A stretch of 64,000 nt of DNA from Hanleya hanleyi (taxonomy: Eukaryota; Mollusca; Polyplacophora; Lepidopleurida; Hanleyidae), in NCBI GenBank assembly GCA_036873755.1, contig JAVTVY010016113.1, positions 1 through 64,000 of the forward strand, written 5' to 3'. Below, piece by piece: positions 1-10,683 of the stretch (positions are counted from its first letter, which is position 1; every line of letters starts with the position of its first letter). Made by a program: the position numbers and the translations under genes. The notes beneath the pieces were generated by a model that saw nothing but the letters and a program-made list of their open reading frames with translations, searched no databases and was not told the origin of the DNA.

Positions 1-1
1 A

Positions 2-904
2 GGGATTCCTCATGACATAGACGAACCGCATTACTTTGACCCCGAGCAGACCAACGTGGTAGTGCTAGATGATCTGATGAGTGCGGCCAAGGACAATTCG
101 AAAATCGCCGACCTATTCACCAAATTGCCCCATCATCACAATCTGTCCGTCATCTATTTGACCCAGAATCTCTTTCCTCAAGGGAAGGCGTCAAGAGATA
201 TTGCCTTAAACTGCCAATACTTTGTGTTGTTCTCCAACCCCATCGACAGAGCACAAATTCGTGTGTTTGGTAGTCGAATTTATCCTCAGAACATCGACCA
301 TTTCATGCAGGCGTTTCAAGAAGCGACAAGTCGTCCGTACGGCTACCTGTTCGTGGATTTAAAAGCCCATACCTCCGAAGATCGCCGGCTGACGACCCAC
401 CTGCTACCCGGCGAGGGATCACCACAGGCCCTACACCATCCACCGAGTCCACATTTGGTGAAGCAGCAACCCACCCCCGTACAGCGGGCCTTCTTCATAC
501 CAACAGTCCCGGAATATCACCCAACCGTGAAGGACCAACCCGAGGTTGAAGAATATAATGTGAACTCGAGGCTATGGAAGGATTTGTTCGAAGAAAGTAT
601 GGACACCGAGATGGGCGAGATGTTGGAGGTCACAGAAAACAAGTTTCAACGCAAAGGGTATTCGAAAGAGGAAGCCGCAATTTTAGCCCATAGCAGATTG
701 GCACCCAGACTACGACGGGCTTTACGTCAGCGGTATGCCGACTTACTGACCCATATGAAATTGTTGAATAAGGACCCAGTTCATATGGAAATTGAAAGAA
801 CAGCGTCGATGTTGAAAACCTCGGGCATGAACTGGAAAGCGGCGTATGTCAGAGCAATAGCACAAAAGAAACATTTGTTCGAACGCATCATTATACGACG
901 TTAA
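2..904 (+). CDS. Polinton FtsK/HerA-type packaging ATPase, C-terminal half (5' end outside window)
   Basis: The frame is open from base 2, so this is the 3' part of a longer gene and GTG at 56 is not the start. The first 120 residues contain a Walker B strand (VVVLDDLM, about residues 19-26), then the HHHNLSVIYLTQNLF stretch with the sensor Gln, and the PYGYLFVDL segment. These are the hallmarks of the A32/FtsK-HerA family ATPase that pumps DNA into capsids of Polintons and adintoviruses. The Walker A part is outside the window. A proline-rich linker follows. A helical C-terminal domain (about residues 190-298) resembles the C-terminal domain of the family A zinc-finger proteins next door. 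No internal stop is seen in this part. The family call is firm; activity cannot be judged. Confidence 0.88.
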   Translation, partial: GIPHDIDEPHYFDPEQTNVVVLDDLMSAAKDNSKIADLFTKLPHHHNLSVIYLTQNLFPQGKASRDIALNCQYFVLFSNPIDRAQIRVFGSRIYPQNIDHFMQAFQEATSRPYGYLFVDLKAHTSEDRRLTTHLLPGEGSPQALHHPPSPHLVKQQPTPVQRAFFIPTVPEYHPTVKDQPEVEEYNVNSRLWKDLFEESMDTEMGEMLEVTENKFQRKGYSKEEAAILAHSRLAPRLRRALRQRYADLLTHMKLLNKDPVHMEIERTASMLKTSGMNWKAAYVRAIAQKKHLFERIIIRR

Positions 905-1075
905 AGCATTAAGAAAGTGTGATAAGGCGTTGAGACGGGCGTTAAGGCGTAACGACGGGCGTTGACGGGCGTCACTGCATTTCGATGAATTGGTGTCAAT
1001 TCCATGGAAATCAGAGCTTCTGAGCTAATTTACCAGGGCGTTGAAGCGTTAAGCTAAGCGTTGATGGGCGTTACT
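905..1075 (+). repeat. GGCGTTA-type repeat cluster upstream of family A gene
   Basis: Short irregular repeats of the form GGCGTTA(A)G or GACGGGCGTT fill the gap between the ATPase stop and the next TATA box. They are split by a conserved non-repeat block (about 980-1035). The same layout recurs next to the family A and B genes elsewhere in the window. Confidence 0.75.
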
Positions 1076-1078
1076 GTC

Positions 1079-1085
1079 TATAAAA
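1079..1085 (+). promoter_or_regulatory. TATA box of family A gene
   Basis: TATAAAA lies 54 bp before the ATG at 1133, directly after the GGCGTTA cluster. The family B gene in E6 has the same box 53 bp before its ATG, which supports a shared pol II core promoter. Confidence 0.7.
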
Positions 1086-1132
1086 GCGAGCGTATTTCCG
1101 AAAACACGCACAGTCGACGTTCAACCGTCAAC

Positions 1133-1705
1133 ATGGCTTATACTTGCTCTGAGTGCGAACGCACGTTCACCAGACATTACGATATGATGCGACACCAGAA
1201 AAAGATACATGGGATTGAAGACTCCGAGGAGTCCGTTGAAGCGGATGCTGATACAGAGACTGCTGAGAGTGTATTGACTGATACCGAAACAGAGATTGCT
1301 GAGAGTCTATCTAGTGATACGGATAGCTTGACCTCAGATAGTCAGCCTACGTCCGTGGAAAGTGAGGCAGAACCTACCTTCTGGGATCGTATTGTGACAG
1401 CAGCTATCAATACGTACGCTGCAGCGATCGAGGACGCCGGAGAGAATAATTTACAACAGACGTACACCCAAATGCGCCTCCGCATCAGGAAAACAGCCAT
1501 GGCGATCTATGAACAGTATACCTTACTACCGCTTGAAATGAAAGGCGACCCCACGCACAGGTCCATCATGAAGACCAAGCGTCACTTGGAAGAGGCTATG
1601 GGGCTACCACCCACTGAGGCCCTGGAAAATGCGATCAGAATGCGCAAACAACTGTTTCAGGACATGCTGCCCGAAGAATATCCAGGCCTGTCCGACGATG
1701 ATTAG
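1133..1705 (+). CDS. Family A protein: one C2H2 zinc finger plus helical C-terminal domain
   Basis: This 190-residue protein is the only undamaged family A copy in the window. I chose the ATG at 1133 because it sits 54 bp after a TATA box and opens directly into the finger; an in-frame ATG at 1061 lies upstream of the TATA box. Residues 5-26 form a C2H2 finger (C5, C8, H21, H26). Residues 28-80 are acidic, rich in DTET/AES repeats. Residues 83-186 form a conserved, probably all-helical domain starting at FWDRIV. That domain shares spaced residues with the end of the neighbouring packaging ATPase. The role is unknown; one finger plus an acidic stretch suggests a nucleic-acid-binding or regulatory protein of the element. 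An AATAAA follows the stop closely. Confidence 0.8.
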   Translation: MAYTCSECERTFTRHYDMMRHQKKIHGIEDSEESVEADADTETAESVLTDTETEIAESLSSDTDSLTSDSQPTSVESEAEPTFWDRIVTAAINTYAAAIEDAGENNLQQTYTQMRLRIRKTAMAIYEQYTLLPLEMKGDPTHRSIMKTKRHLEEAMGLPPTEALENAIRMRKQLFQDMLPEEYPGLSDDD

Positions 1706-2084
1706 AATAAACGGTTCAGAGCGAACATGGCCGAAGATGGAACTTTCTGAAATGGAGACTTCTGATTGGACAAGAATCTAACGGACAGGAACGAATAGAT
1801 GCAAATGGTGGCCTCTGATTGGACAAGAGTCTTTTTGAGCTGTAAACATACCCAACGCGGCTCCCCCAGCGTGGGTATGATGTAACATTGGGGAAAATAA
1901 ACTATATCAAAAAAAACTTCTTGTTGTTGTTGTTCTCTCAAGTGTCACAAGCCCCGTTAAGCCCGGCGACCTATATACCCCCCATACCTCATATAGGCAT
2001 TTTCCCGGATTTTTCGATAAAGTCCGTGTTCCGTATTTTTTTTTTCCGGAAAATTTTACATGCACCCACCCATGTCTGGATGCC
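1706..2084 (+). repeat. Shared 3' module after family A gene
   Basis: This non-coding stretch holds AATAAA signals (just after the stop and near 1896), a GATTGGACAAGAG segment, a CCCAACGCGG...GCGTGGGTATGATGTA segment and a TTGTTGTTGTTGTTCTCTCA tail. Versions recur at about 6740-6895 (-), 8640-8930 (+), 10800-11040 (-), 12893-13160 (+), 18650-18870 (-), 27045-27290 (-), 33130-33320 (+), 36770-36870 (-) and 61530-61680 (+). It probably acts as the polyadenylation region for the zinc-finger genes. Confidence 0.6.
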
Positions 2085-3095
2085 CCTTCACATAGGCTTC
2101 ACATTGATACCTCATACAACTCCATTGGACCATTAGTGGTTCCCCTAGCTCCAAAACGTATATCGGGACCCATACAGGGTCCAGTTTTCGACACTAGGTG
2201 ACCGCATCCCGACGAAATGGCCAGTTTTCGACACCGGATGTGCCGCCATCTTGAACATACGTGCCGGCATCTTGGATATGTCCCATAATGCACCGGGTCA
2301 AAATACTCGCTTCTGATTGGCTGAGAGCTCTGTGACGGATTTGAAATACTCGTTTCTGATTGGACGAGAGCTCCGCATTGCGTCTGCGCATGCGCAGAAT
2401 GATATTCTTACCGCACACCCAACCCATCAGATGCCCCTTCACGAATTCTTCACTTTGATACCTCACTCGACCCCATTGGTCAACTAGGGGCTCCCCTAGC
2501 TCCAAAACGTCTATTTCCATACCCTTTGGCCACCGCGCATGCGCAGAATGCCGATATTTCAACCCCATACCCAGCCCATCAGATGCCCCTTCACGAATGC
2601 TTCACTTTGATACCTCACTCGACCCCATTGGTCCACTAGGGGCTCCCCCAGCTCCAAAACGTCTATTTCCATACCCTTTGGCCACCGCGCATGCGCAGAA
2701 TGCCGATATTTCAACCCCGCACCCAGCCCATCAGATGCTCCTTGACGAATGCTTCACTTTGATACCTCACTCGACCCCATTGGACCATTAGTGGCTCCCC
2801 TAGCTCCAAAACGTCTATTTTCATACCCTTTGGCCACTGCGCATGCGCAGAATGCCGGTATTTCAACCCCACACCCAGCCCATCAGATGCCCCTTCACGA
2901 ATGCTTCACTTTGATACCTCACTCGACCTCATTGGACCATTAGTGGCTCCCCTAACTCCAAAACGGCTATTTTCATACCCTTGGGCCACCGCGCATGCGC
3001 AGAATGCCGATATTTCAACCCCACACCCAGCCCATCAGATGCCCCTTCACGAATGCTTCACTTTGATACCTCACTTGACCCAATCGGACCATTTT
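2085..3095 (+). repeat. 152-bp tandem array, forward orientation (E1)
   Basis: Three to four close copies with a period of 152 bp occupy about 2440-3095. A diverged copy before them is interrupted at about 2180-2390. Each unit runs CACGAATGCTTCAC, TGATACCTCACTCGACCC, ATTGG, CCAAAACG, GCATGCGCAGAATG. Apparent short frames inside are by-products of the repeat. Confidence 0.85.
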
Positions 3096-3366
3096 ATCTA
3101 GGGACTACTTTTTCTCCGCGGAAGCTTTCTTCCGCGACCGCATCACCGCCAGGACCGCATCACCGCGGATGAATACATGCCCAGGGGCCCTTTGCCGGAA
3201 CTATAGTGACCCAGAGTTACCTCCCCCTAGATTGGAACTCTTCTGTGTTGGAGGTGGGAAAGGTCATCCTCGGATTTGAAATACTCGCTTCTGATTGGTC
3301 GAGAGCAGTCACATGACGTCATCTCATTTGCATAAATCTGCGGAAATTTGCCTTTTATATACTACT

Positions 3367-5344
3367 CTCCCCCCTTGCCTTACACCGTTGGATACATTAA
3401 AAAAGGTGGAAAACGCAGATCCCCACTTAACAGTGAACTTTTGAATTCTGCACCATATATGCACAATATACACAGTAAGAAACGAGACATAGAATAAAAC
3501 ATAGAGAAAATAAAACAAAAAATAATACAAAGTAAGATTATCGATATATGAGATGAACGATGGATGTATCATTTTAATCTCATTGTACTATAATATCTTG
3601 TTAGAACTTGTGCCTTGTTGCTAACAACAGCCATACATGTAAATCTATATAAAACTGATATGTCAACCGTGTATACAATATTCCTTGATGAGAACATATA
3701 GTTCGAAAGTGTAGTCGGACTAAAAGAATGCAGCTGTTTCCATAAGGTGTTTTGTATTTTTTTCTATAACCTTTCTCCACATCAGTATTTCCTAATTTTT
3801 TCCTAGCTGATATGGTATAGCAAATTATAGTCATGTCATCAATCATGGCAGCTGTATATATGATTCTGACTGGTCGAATTTCTCATTCTCTATAGGCCTA
3901 CGCTGAACATGATCTCCAGCCGGTTTTACAACTCCTCCCCCTGCTCCTCCTCTTGCCCTCCTTCATCCTTCTGCTCTTTCTCCTCCTCCTGATCCTACTT
4001 ACGCTCATGCTCTTTCTCTTTCTTCTCCTGATGATGTGGCTTGAATGCTCTTTTTCCACTACTTTAGACGTTGCGCAGAAAGATATCTGATCATTTGACC
4101 CCGTTTATTTAGTACTTTTCATTGTTCATACAACATCTTATGTTAGTAATGTGATGTCATCAGCGTCATTGGTCCAGCCGGGGGATGAGGATGTTTCAAC
4201 CAGGAGCTAAATTGTGGGACTGCACACCAGGTTTTGAAGGAAATGCATTGTTGCTATGATTGAGCACTGAATTACGGGAAATAGATTTTCTGAGTTACAT
4301 TACCTGACAGTTTGAAAGCAGGACAAGCTAGGCCATCACACCCGTACACAAGATCTCACTTTTGCAGAATAATATATTCAAAAGTCTGTTGCGTTTAATA
4401 AATGATGCTCTGATTATAACTATTTTCAAAATACATGTAGTTTTGATAAACAATTACGTATATTCAATAAACTCTTATAGGAGCACTACCGGTAATTGTA
4501 ATGATTCATATTTTGTTTACGCGAGCGTCACATTGGTTGGTTCATTGTGGAAATCGAAGCAAAGACGATTTGGCGAACACAACTGATGGTAAAGAATTTC
4601 TTTCAACGATTTCTGTATGTCCCATAACGTGTGCCATCGAGCGAGGCTAGGACACAAAAACAATTATTTATAATTACTGGGACTCATCTGTCACAGGCTC
4701 TGGCTATCACTAAGGAGCAGCATCACTAGTGAAGACTAGATCACTGAGACAGCAGACGCTATGTACATAAAATTTGTGATCCGCGTAGCTTCGGCAGAAG
4801 GCCTAAGAATTATGCAGAAATATACAATTATAAAGATACGAAGTTTTCTGTTTACAGTTATCAATTAATAGAGGAACAATCAATATCCTGGCACTGTTTC
4901 GGCAATGTCTGGCACTGCCCAGGCACTGTCTTGGCCGTTCATGGCGTTGCCAGTGATTGACTGGCATTGTCATTACGTCGGCCAATTGGTTCGTAAGACG
5001 AAACTGACATTTCTGCTTTTGAACAATAATGGCCTCCCGTCCGACCAAGGCAAGTTCGAAGTGGGAACGTAGAAATTTATTTGGTGTAATGAATATGCCG
5101 GTGACACGACTTGCACTGAACCTCTTCTAAAGCTAAATCAGAAAATACGCGGTCTTTCTGCTGTTGGACCTTCACAGGGACAGCAAAGATGCACAAATTC
5201 CAAACAGGTTTGCAGTCGAACGTTGTATATCTGATTACGGAAACACTAAATCTTCCTGCTGTTAGACCAATGCAGGTGCAGCAATGGTGTACAAGCACCG
5301 ATCTGGTTTGAAGTTGAGCATTGTGAATCCAGTCCTAACTCGAC
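3367..5344. other. Non-repeat gap between E1 and E2, no gene recognised
   Basis: I see no convincing exon. The stretch is AT-rich, with a pyrimidine-rich block at about 3925-4030, clustered GGCACTG motifs at 4890-4970, and a weak ~115-bp tandem duplication around 5150-5320 (CTGCTGTTGGACC / CTGCTGTTAGACC). It is probably host intron or upstream sequence. Confidence 0.5.
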
Positions 5345-5739
5345 AGTAGTAGGAAGCCCTGAAATTCCTTATAAAAAAATGATAGTGAAAAAATGATGGT
5401 GAGGCGTGACGTGGCAATGATGTCACGATGACGTCACATCCGGTCATATGACCTCTGGGTCACATCCGGGTCAAGGTCATGTGAAGGTCAAGAGTGATCT
5501 CCCCTACATAGCATATCTATATACGGCTATGGTGTAGGCCCATTCCGGCACAATGTTTAACCTAATGGGAAACCTACTCCTGGACATTTGCGGTATGGAT
5601 TGTGGGATCTTGTTTATTTTGGTCTCACCACATTGATGGGTGGGGGTTCGAAGCCATGGTTGAAATTGTTTGAAAAAGTCACCGTGCGCATGCGCACTGG
5701 GCAAGTAGCGCTGGGGTGACGTTTTGAGGTCTAGGTGGA

Positions 5740-6560
5740 CTGCTAGTGGTTCGATTGAGTCGAGTGAGGTATCAGTGTGAAGCAGTCGTGAGTGAGCATC
5801 CGACTGGATGGGTGTGACATGGAACTGACGTCATTCCGCTCATGCGCAATAGAAAAACTGTATTGAAAGTATTGGGAGTCGGGGTGGGCCACTAGTGGTC
5901 CGATTGGGTCGTGGGAGGTATCCGTATGAAGCTCTCGTATGGAACCATCCAACTGGACTAATGTATCTTCCATTTTCATTATTCTGCGCATGTGCCATAG
6001 TATAGAAAGCAGGTATTTTGGAGTTCTGGAGGTCTGTTGAGTGATTGATTGACCATCCATGGTCCAAATGGACTGTGTGGGGTAACAGTGTGAAGCTCTC
6101 TTGTAGTAGAGTCAAACTGGCGTAATTTTTATTGGAAGTCGCGTCAATCCTCGCATGCGCAGTTGGGGTGTAGTAAGTATAGTGGTCATTCTGGGATCGA
6201 GGGACCGTCCTTGTGGCGTGTGAGGTGTCAAAGTGAAGCTCTCGTGGCTCCGATTTGAGGGATGTCCACGTCATCTATGACGCCATCGGGACGAGTAGTA
6301 GCCAAAGTGGGTATTTTGGGGGGTGTGAAGGAAGGTGTTTGGGGAAGAGAGGAATCATCGGTGGTCCAAATGGACCGTGTGAGGTACCGTCTTTCTCTTT
6401 GTGTAGACCACGAGTTAAGGGATGGCCATGTCATCTGTGACGTCATCGGTGACGTCATCAGTAGGAGTAGTAGCCAAAGTGGGCAGTTTGGGGTGTGAAC
6501 GACGGTGTTTGGGGTAGAGATGGGCCATCCGTGGTCCGAATTCGCCTTGCGAGGTGTCAC
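5740..6560 (-). repeat. ~150-bp repeat array, reverse orientation (E2 left)
   Basis: Diverged repeats with GAGGTATCAGTGTGAAGC, GATTGGGTCG, GCGCATGCGCA and, near the inner end, GATGACGTCATC runs. It mirrors the array at 13320-14940. Confidence 0.75.
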
Positions 6561-6574
6561 CTTGTAGCAACGCC

Positions 6575-6740
6575 TGCCAACACCAAGCTTAACGCTTCAA
6601 CGCCCTGGTGAATTAGCCCTGAAATTCTGATTTTCTATATATTCCATGGAATTGACACTAATTCATCGAAATGCGGTGACGCCCGTCAACGCCTGTCGTT
6701 AAGTCTTAACGCCCTAGCATAACGCCTTGACGCCATGATG
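6575..6740 (-). repeat. GGCGTTA-type cluster, reverse (E2 left)
   Basis: Reads AACGCC(T/C)TAACGCC on the plus strand. It contains the same conserved ATTTCGATGAATTAGTGT block (reverse) as the clusters at 905 and 13160. Confidence 0.7.
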
Positions 6741-6940
6741 TAGACCGGTGAGAGAGCAAAAACAACAACAAGGATAACAAGGTCAATCATTTTGTTATTC
6801 CCTGTGCGTTGGGTATGTTTACAATACAAGTAGGCTCTTGTCCAATCAGAGGCATCCATAACGTTGAGGCAACATATCCTCAACTAGCTGTTTGCGCATT
6901 CTGAGTATCTATCAGTGCATGGGTGAATACATTCATCCGG

Positions 6941-7780
6941 TGGGGTGTTCGGTTAGCTTGATAATAAAAAAACGTGACATTGGTCACCCTCTCTACGATC
7001 CATTGGGTGTTAGGGCGTTGTTGGTGGGCCCATTCCAAGACATCCAATTGGTCCACTTAGTCCAGCACGGGTTCAAGCGACGCCCGATCCGTGATGGTAA
7101 ACTGTTGGTCAAATACCCGGATGTTACTGCTCGGGTAAAAGTATCGGAATTGGTCTCCTTATGCTGCAGCACATAACCAAACGCCAGATTCAACTTGAAG
7201 GCCGTAGTTTGGTTGTTGGAGATGGCTTCCACGCACTTGAAGGGCCGAGATAGGTCCTCTAACCGGAAATTGTAGATGTCTAGTAGCGGGCGATGACGGT
7301 GGAAACATCGTCGGATCATGAACCAATAGTCCCTGTAGATGTCACTTAAATGGATGGGCGTCCGGTAAGAGATCGCTGGGGCATCCGCTGGATCTTCCTG
7401 GAAATGCCCGATGTCGTCAGGCGTTTGTGGAACCGTATCAATGGGGTCCGGCTGGATATCTAGGCCCTCCTCGACTGTAGATACAAGCGAACTGGACATG
7501 GGCTCGTTGCTCAGCAAGTGTTGGGTGGGTGGTGTCTCCGTACGCTTCATCTTCCTGGGATCCTCTTCAGTGGGACTGACGTTCTTGCGTTCCTCTTCAG
7601 TGGGAAGTGGTCGTCAATGCCGTGGTGACGGACCGTGAATCAAACGCTGATGCCATCTTAACTGAGAGGGACCGTTTGAAGAGTTGACCACATTCATTAC
7701 ATTGTTCCTGCTTCAGGCAGGTCGAACAAGACAATATGTCAGCTGCGTATCAGAAAATGCTGAACATTCCCACCTACCGA
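6941..7780 (-). pseudogene. Family B gene copy 1 (broken)
   Basis: On the minus strand the conserved C-terminal domain is readable from about 7400 down to 6941: FHRHRPLLDIYNFRLEDL, a QTTAFKLNLAFGYVL segment, then a VTNVTFF...K segment in another frame. It ends in a T-run that shifts the frame. The N-terminus shows the remains of a CX2C pair joined by deletion to part of finger 3, so two fingers are lost. A stop lies between the finger and the domain. The former TATA site near 7786 is degenerate (TTTTAAAA). It is clearly a dead copy of family B; its molecular role is unknown. Confidence 0.75.
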
Positions 7781-8062
7781 CACTTTTAAAAGCCTGCAGT
7801 GCATATGAACTCTCCTACGTTGTTTTTTTCACCAATCAGCAAATCGCTGTCCTGAACAACTTGAGAGCTTCAAGCGCAGATACACTCGGGCGCGCACTTG
7901 TGACATGTCTAGCCCTATACACCATAGAGATATGTGGGCTGGGGAAGCAACCAACCAGTGCCGCCATAAGGGCATTCGTAGCGTACACACCGTGACATGT
8001 AAAAACTTGTAACAAAATGTAGAACTATATATGCCTCATTATGTCCATCATAACCAACATTG

Positions 8063-8148
8063 GTCAGGATGGCCAAGTAGTCCAAGGCGCCGGTCTGAAG
8101 TGCTGGTCTACATATGTGGGGACGTGGGTTCGAATCCCACTCCTGACA
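8063..8148 (+). tRNA. tRNA-Leu-like gene with GAA anticodon (probable pseudogene)
   Basis: The acceptor stem pairs perfectly (GTCAGGA with TCCTGAC) and the long variable arm and body are those of tRNA-Leu. The anticodon loop is CTGAAGT, giving GAA, the Phe anticodon; the mirror copy at 11471-11556 has TAA. The D-loop GG is changed to AG, which would weaken the D-T loop contact, so I think it is a decayed tRNA-Leu(UAA). The B box GGGTTCGAATCCC is intact. Confidence 0.7.
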
Positions 8149-8241
8149 CACACCTTTTTCGTTATACTTTGCCATGTTGTAAAATCACTGTACAAATATA
8201 AGACTATTTATGAATCATTTTGAGCACGATAATCAGCGTTG

Positions 8242-8357
8242 GTCAGGATGGCCGAGTGGTCTAAGGTGCCAGTCTCAAGATCTACGAAATTGTCTTCCCC
8301 AGGGTATGGGTATACTGGTCTGCACATGCGGGCGTGGGCTCGAATCCCACTGAAACG
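8242..8357 (+). tRNA. tRNA-Leu(CAA) with intron, acceptor stem broken
   Basis: The 5' part is a canonical tRNA-Leu (GTCAGGATGGCCGAGTGG). The anticodon CAA is followed by an intron of about 33 nt at the standard position after base 37, and the anticodon stem (CCAGT/ACTGG) re-forms after it. The 3' acceptor strand reads TGAAACG instead of TCCTGAC, so the stem cannot close. Probably a pseudogene. Confidence 0.65.
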
Positions 8358-8573
8358 CACGATTTAACTGGCCATAATACCCAGCCGTGTGAGGTGGGAA
8401 ACGCTCATGGGAGAGAGTCTGACTATGGTGGTTGTTATTGGAAGTCACAGCATTCTGCACATGTGCAGTCGGGTAGTAGTAGAGAAAGAGCAGATTCTGG
8501 GGTGCGCTGGTCCGAATGAACCGTGTAAGGCGGGCAACGCTCGTGGGGAAGAGTCAGACTGGCTACCTGGTAG

Positions 8574-8589
8574 TTTGTGTGTGTGTGTT

Positions 8590-8622
<33 letters not shown>
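8574..8622. repeat. (GT)n microsatellite
   Basis: About 45 bp of GTGT/GTTT dinucleotide repeat. Its mirror is the (CA)n tract at 11072-11145. Confidence 0.9.
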
Positions 8623-9011
8623 CGGGGGACAACTTTCTGTCGGAAAACCTTCTCTCATCACGATAGTATTCTCAGACACATTCAATTGCAAGCACAACCA
8701 AGAGACAAGTATGTTGCATATTGCCAAATTTATTATCCCCGATCACAACACACACAATCTTGGGGAGCCGCTATGGGTATGTTTGCAATTCTCGTATGCT
8801 CTTGCCTGTATATCACAAGCACTGTTGGCTGCTCTTGTCCAATCTCTTCCATCTGTCTCCATGTTTATTCACAGAATATAAATTGAAATATCAAACACCA
8901 TGTTGTTTTCAATTCCAAGCACCGTAATATTAGGTACAGGTGTTCACACAGCAGACTTCAACCATCAACAGACCAGTTTACAATATGTTACGGTATCTGT
9001 CAGTGCATGGG

Positions 9012-9967
9012 TGACGACATTCAACCGATGGGGTGGTAGATCAGTTTAGCCACGAAAAACGTGACATTGGTCACCGTCTCCACCTGCCATGCTTCGTTGG
9101 GGCGTTGTTGACAAACCCATTCTAAGAGATCCACTGTATCCAGTTGCGCCAGCATCGTCTCCAGTGAACGCAGATGGATGGCGGTGAAGGGCTGGTCGTA
9201 CAGGTGGTTAGCACTGGAATAGAATTACCGGAGTTTCTCTGCCTCTTTTTGGCGTAAAATGTAGCCAAAGATGAAATTTAACTTGAAGGCCGTGGTTTGG
9301 TCGTGAAAGATAGCTTTCACGTACTTGAAAAGCTGAGCCAGGTCGATCAGTCGAAAATTGTAATCGTCTATTATCGGGCGATGACGATGGAAACATCGTC
9401 GGATCATGGACCAGTGGTGTCGGTGGATGTCACTTAATGGATTGGCGTCCGGTAAGAAATCGCTGGGGACATCTACTGGATCTTCCTGAAAATGTTCGAT
9501 GTCTTTAGGCGTATGACTCGGAACCATAACACTAGGGCCCGGCTGGGTATCGACGCCCTCCTGGACTGTTGGTATAGGTGGGCTGTGCATGATTACATCA
9601 CCAATTTCATTAGACTCCCTGGGCCTGGGCTCGTCTTCAGTGGGACCGGCATTCTCGGACTCGTCTTCAGTGGGGGGCGGGGGGTTAAGGTTGTCGCCCA
9701 AGCCGTGGTGACTGGCCATGAATCAAGCGTTCGTGCTGTCTTAACTGACTCGGTCATTTGAAGAGTTGGCCATAATCCATCATGGAGTAACCGTTCGTGG
9801 CGACCATGAGCAGGTTTCACAAGTATACTGCAAGGCATTGTGAGTGGAGGCCTCGTGGCGTCTTAAATTATATAGACGAATAAACGGCTTCAGCCAGGTC
9901 GTACAAGAGAATTTGTCGGCTGCGTATCAGGGAATGCTGAAAATTCCGATATACCGCCACTTTTATA
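9012..9967 (-). pseudogene. Family B gene copy 2 (broken)
   Basis: TATAAAA on the minus strand (plus 9961-9967) precedes the gene. Finger 1 is readable but its second Cys codon is changed to Trp. Finger 2 runs into a stop, and finger 3 is degraded. From about 9719 to 9225 a continuous frame encodes the spacer and conserved domain (FHRHRPIIDDYNFRLIDL, then QTTAFKLNFIFGYIL). The frame is lost after that, but the last part (RPNEAW...VTNVTFF-like) is still recognisable down to 9012. It faces copy 3 across the palindrome axis. Confidence 0.75.
9961..9967 (-). promoter_or_regulatory. TATA box of family B copy 2
   Basis: TATAAAA on the minus strand. It lies at the same place relative to the finger-coding sequence as the boxes of copies 4 (11789) and 5 (53739). 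Confidence 0.6.
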
Positions 9968-10125
9968 AGCCCTCGTCAACTTCCCGTAGGCTATTGTCCA
10001 ATCAGAAGCCGCCATTTCAGAAAGTTTAATTTTCGGCCATGTTCGCTCTGATCCATTTGTCCTGAGTACAGACACCACTACCACCACCACCACCAGCGGG
10101 CGATGACGCCCGTAAACGCCCGGCG

Positions 10126-10683
10126 GTGGTAGCTCCCGTAGAGTGGAGCTCTTGGAGCTTGGAGTGCTTAGAGCCCGGAAGTGACATCATCGAACGCATG
10201 CGCATGCACCCGCACCCTCGTGGGCCCTATGCCCTACTTGTGGAACCTGCTTACGGTCATTTAATCGGAAAGATGTTCTACGGCGCCACGAACGGTTACT
10301 CCATAAGGGCGCGACGGAACAATGTAGCGCGACGACACCACTGGTCCATGATCCGACGATGGTTCCATCTCTCGCTACTGGACGACAACAATTTTCGACT
10401 GATCGACCTGGTTCAGTTCTCCAAGTACGTGAAAGCTATCTTTCACGACCAAACCACGGCTTTCAAGTTAAATTTCACATTTGAGACAGAGAAACTCCGG
10501 TATTTCTATTCCAGCGCTAACTACCTGTACGACCAGCCCTTCACCGTCCTCAATATGCGTTCACTGGAGACGATGCTCTTAGAATGGGCTTGTCAACAAC
10601 GCCCCAACGAAGCATGGCAGGTGGAGACGGTGACCAATCTCACGTTTTTCGTGGCTAAACTGATCTACCACCCCATCGATTGA
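10126..10683 (+). pseudogene. Family B gene copy 3, open frame over a damaged gene
   Basis: A 185-codon frame is open, but the true domains lie in different frames. A full C2H2 finger (CGTC...RRHERLLH) is encoded at about 10240-10305 in another frame. Further on, the frame reads the family B domain: HHWSMIRRWFH, NNFRLIDL, QTTAFKLNFTF, LRYFYSSANYLYDQPF and LEWACQQRPNEAW...VTNLTFFVAKL. Internal deletions shortened the part between finger and domain. The open frame is thus partly a product of deletion. It mirrors copy 2. Confidence 0.7.

Larger units (their letters stand above)
1..3366. mobile_element. Polinton E1, right-hand part
   Basis: This is the right portion of a Polinton/Maverick-type element; the left part lies outside the window. 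In order it holds the end of a packaging ATPase gene, a GGCGTTA repeat cluster, a TATA box, a family A zinc-finger gene, a 3' module, a 152-bp tandem array and a terminal segment with TGACGTCA and an octamer (ATTTGCAT). The right end reads, in reverse complement, AGTAGTATATAAAAGGCAAA, nearly the same as the left end of E3 at 17013. That match, and the AG-type terminus typical of Polintons, sets the boundary. The 6-bp target duplication cannot be checked because the left end is missing. Confidence 0.75.

Noticed and set aside
2597..3172. Repeated ~64-residue open frames starting MLHFDTSLDPIGPL
   Set aside because: They recur every 152 bp because the DNA repeat does; no promoter or conserved protein outside the arrays. 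The same holds for frames at 13803-14933, 26278-26807, 35775-36280 and 61919-62869.
8516..8886. Long open frames rich in CVCVCV around the GT tract
   Set aside because: They are translations of a (GT)n microsatellite; the mirror (CA)n gives the same effect at 10732-11303.
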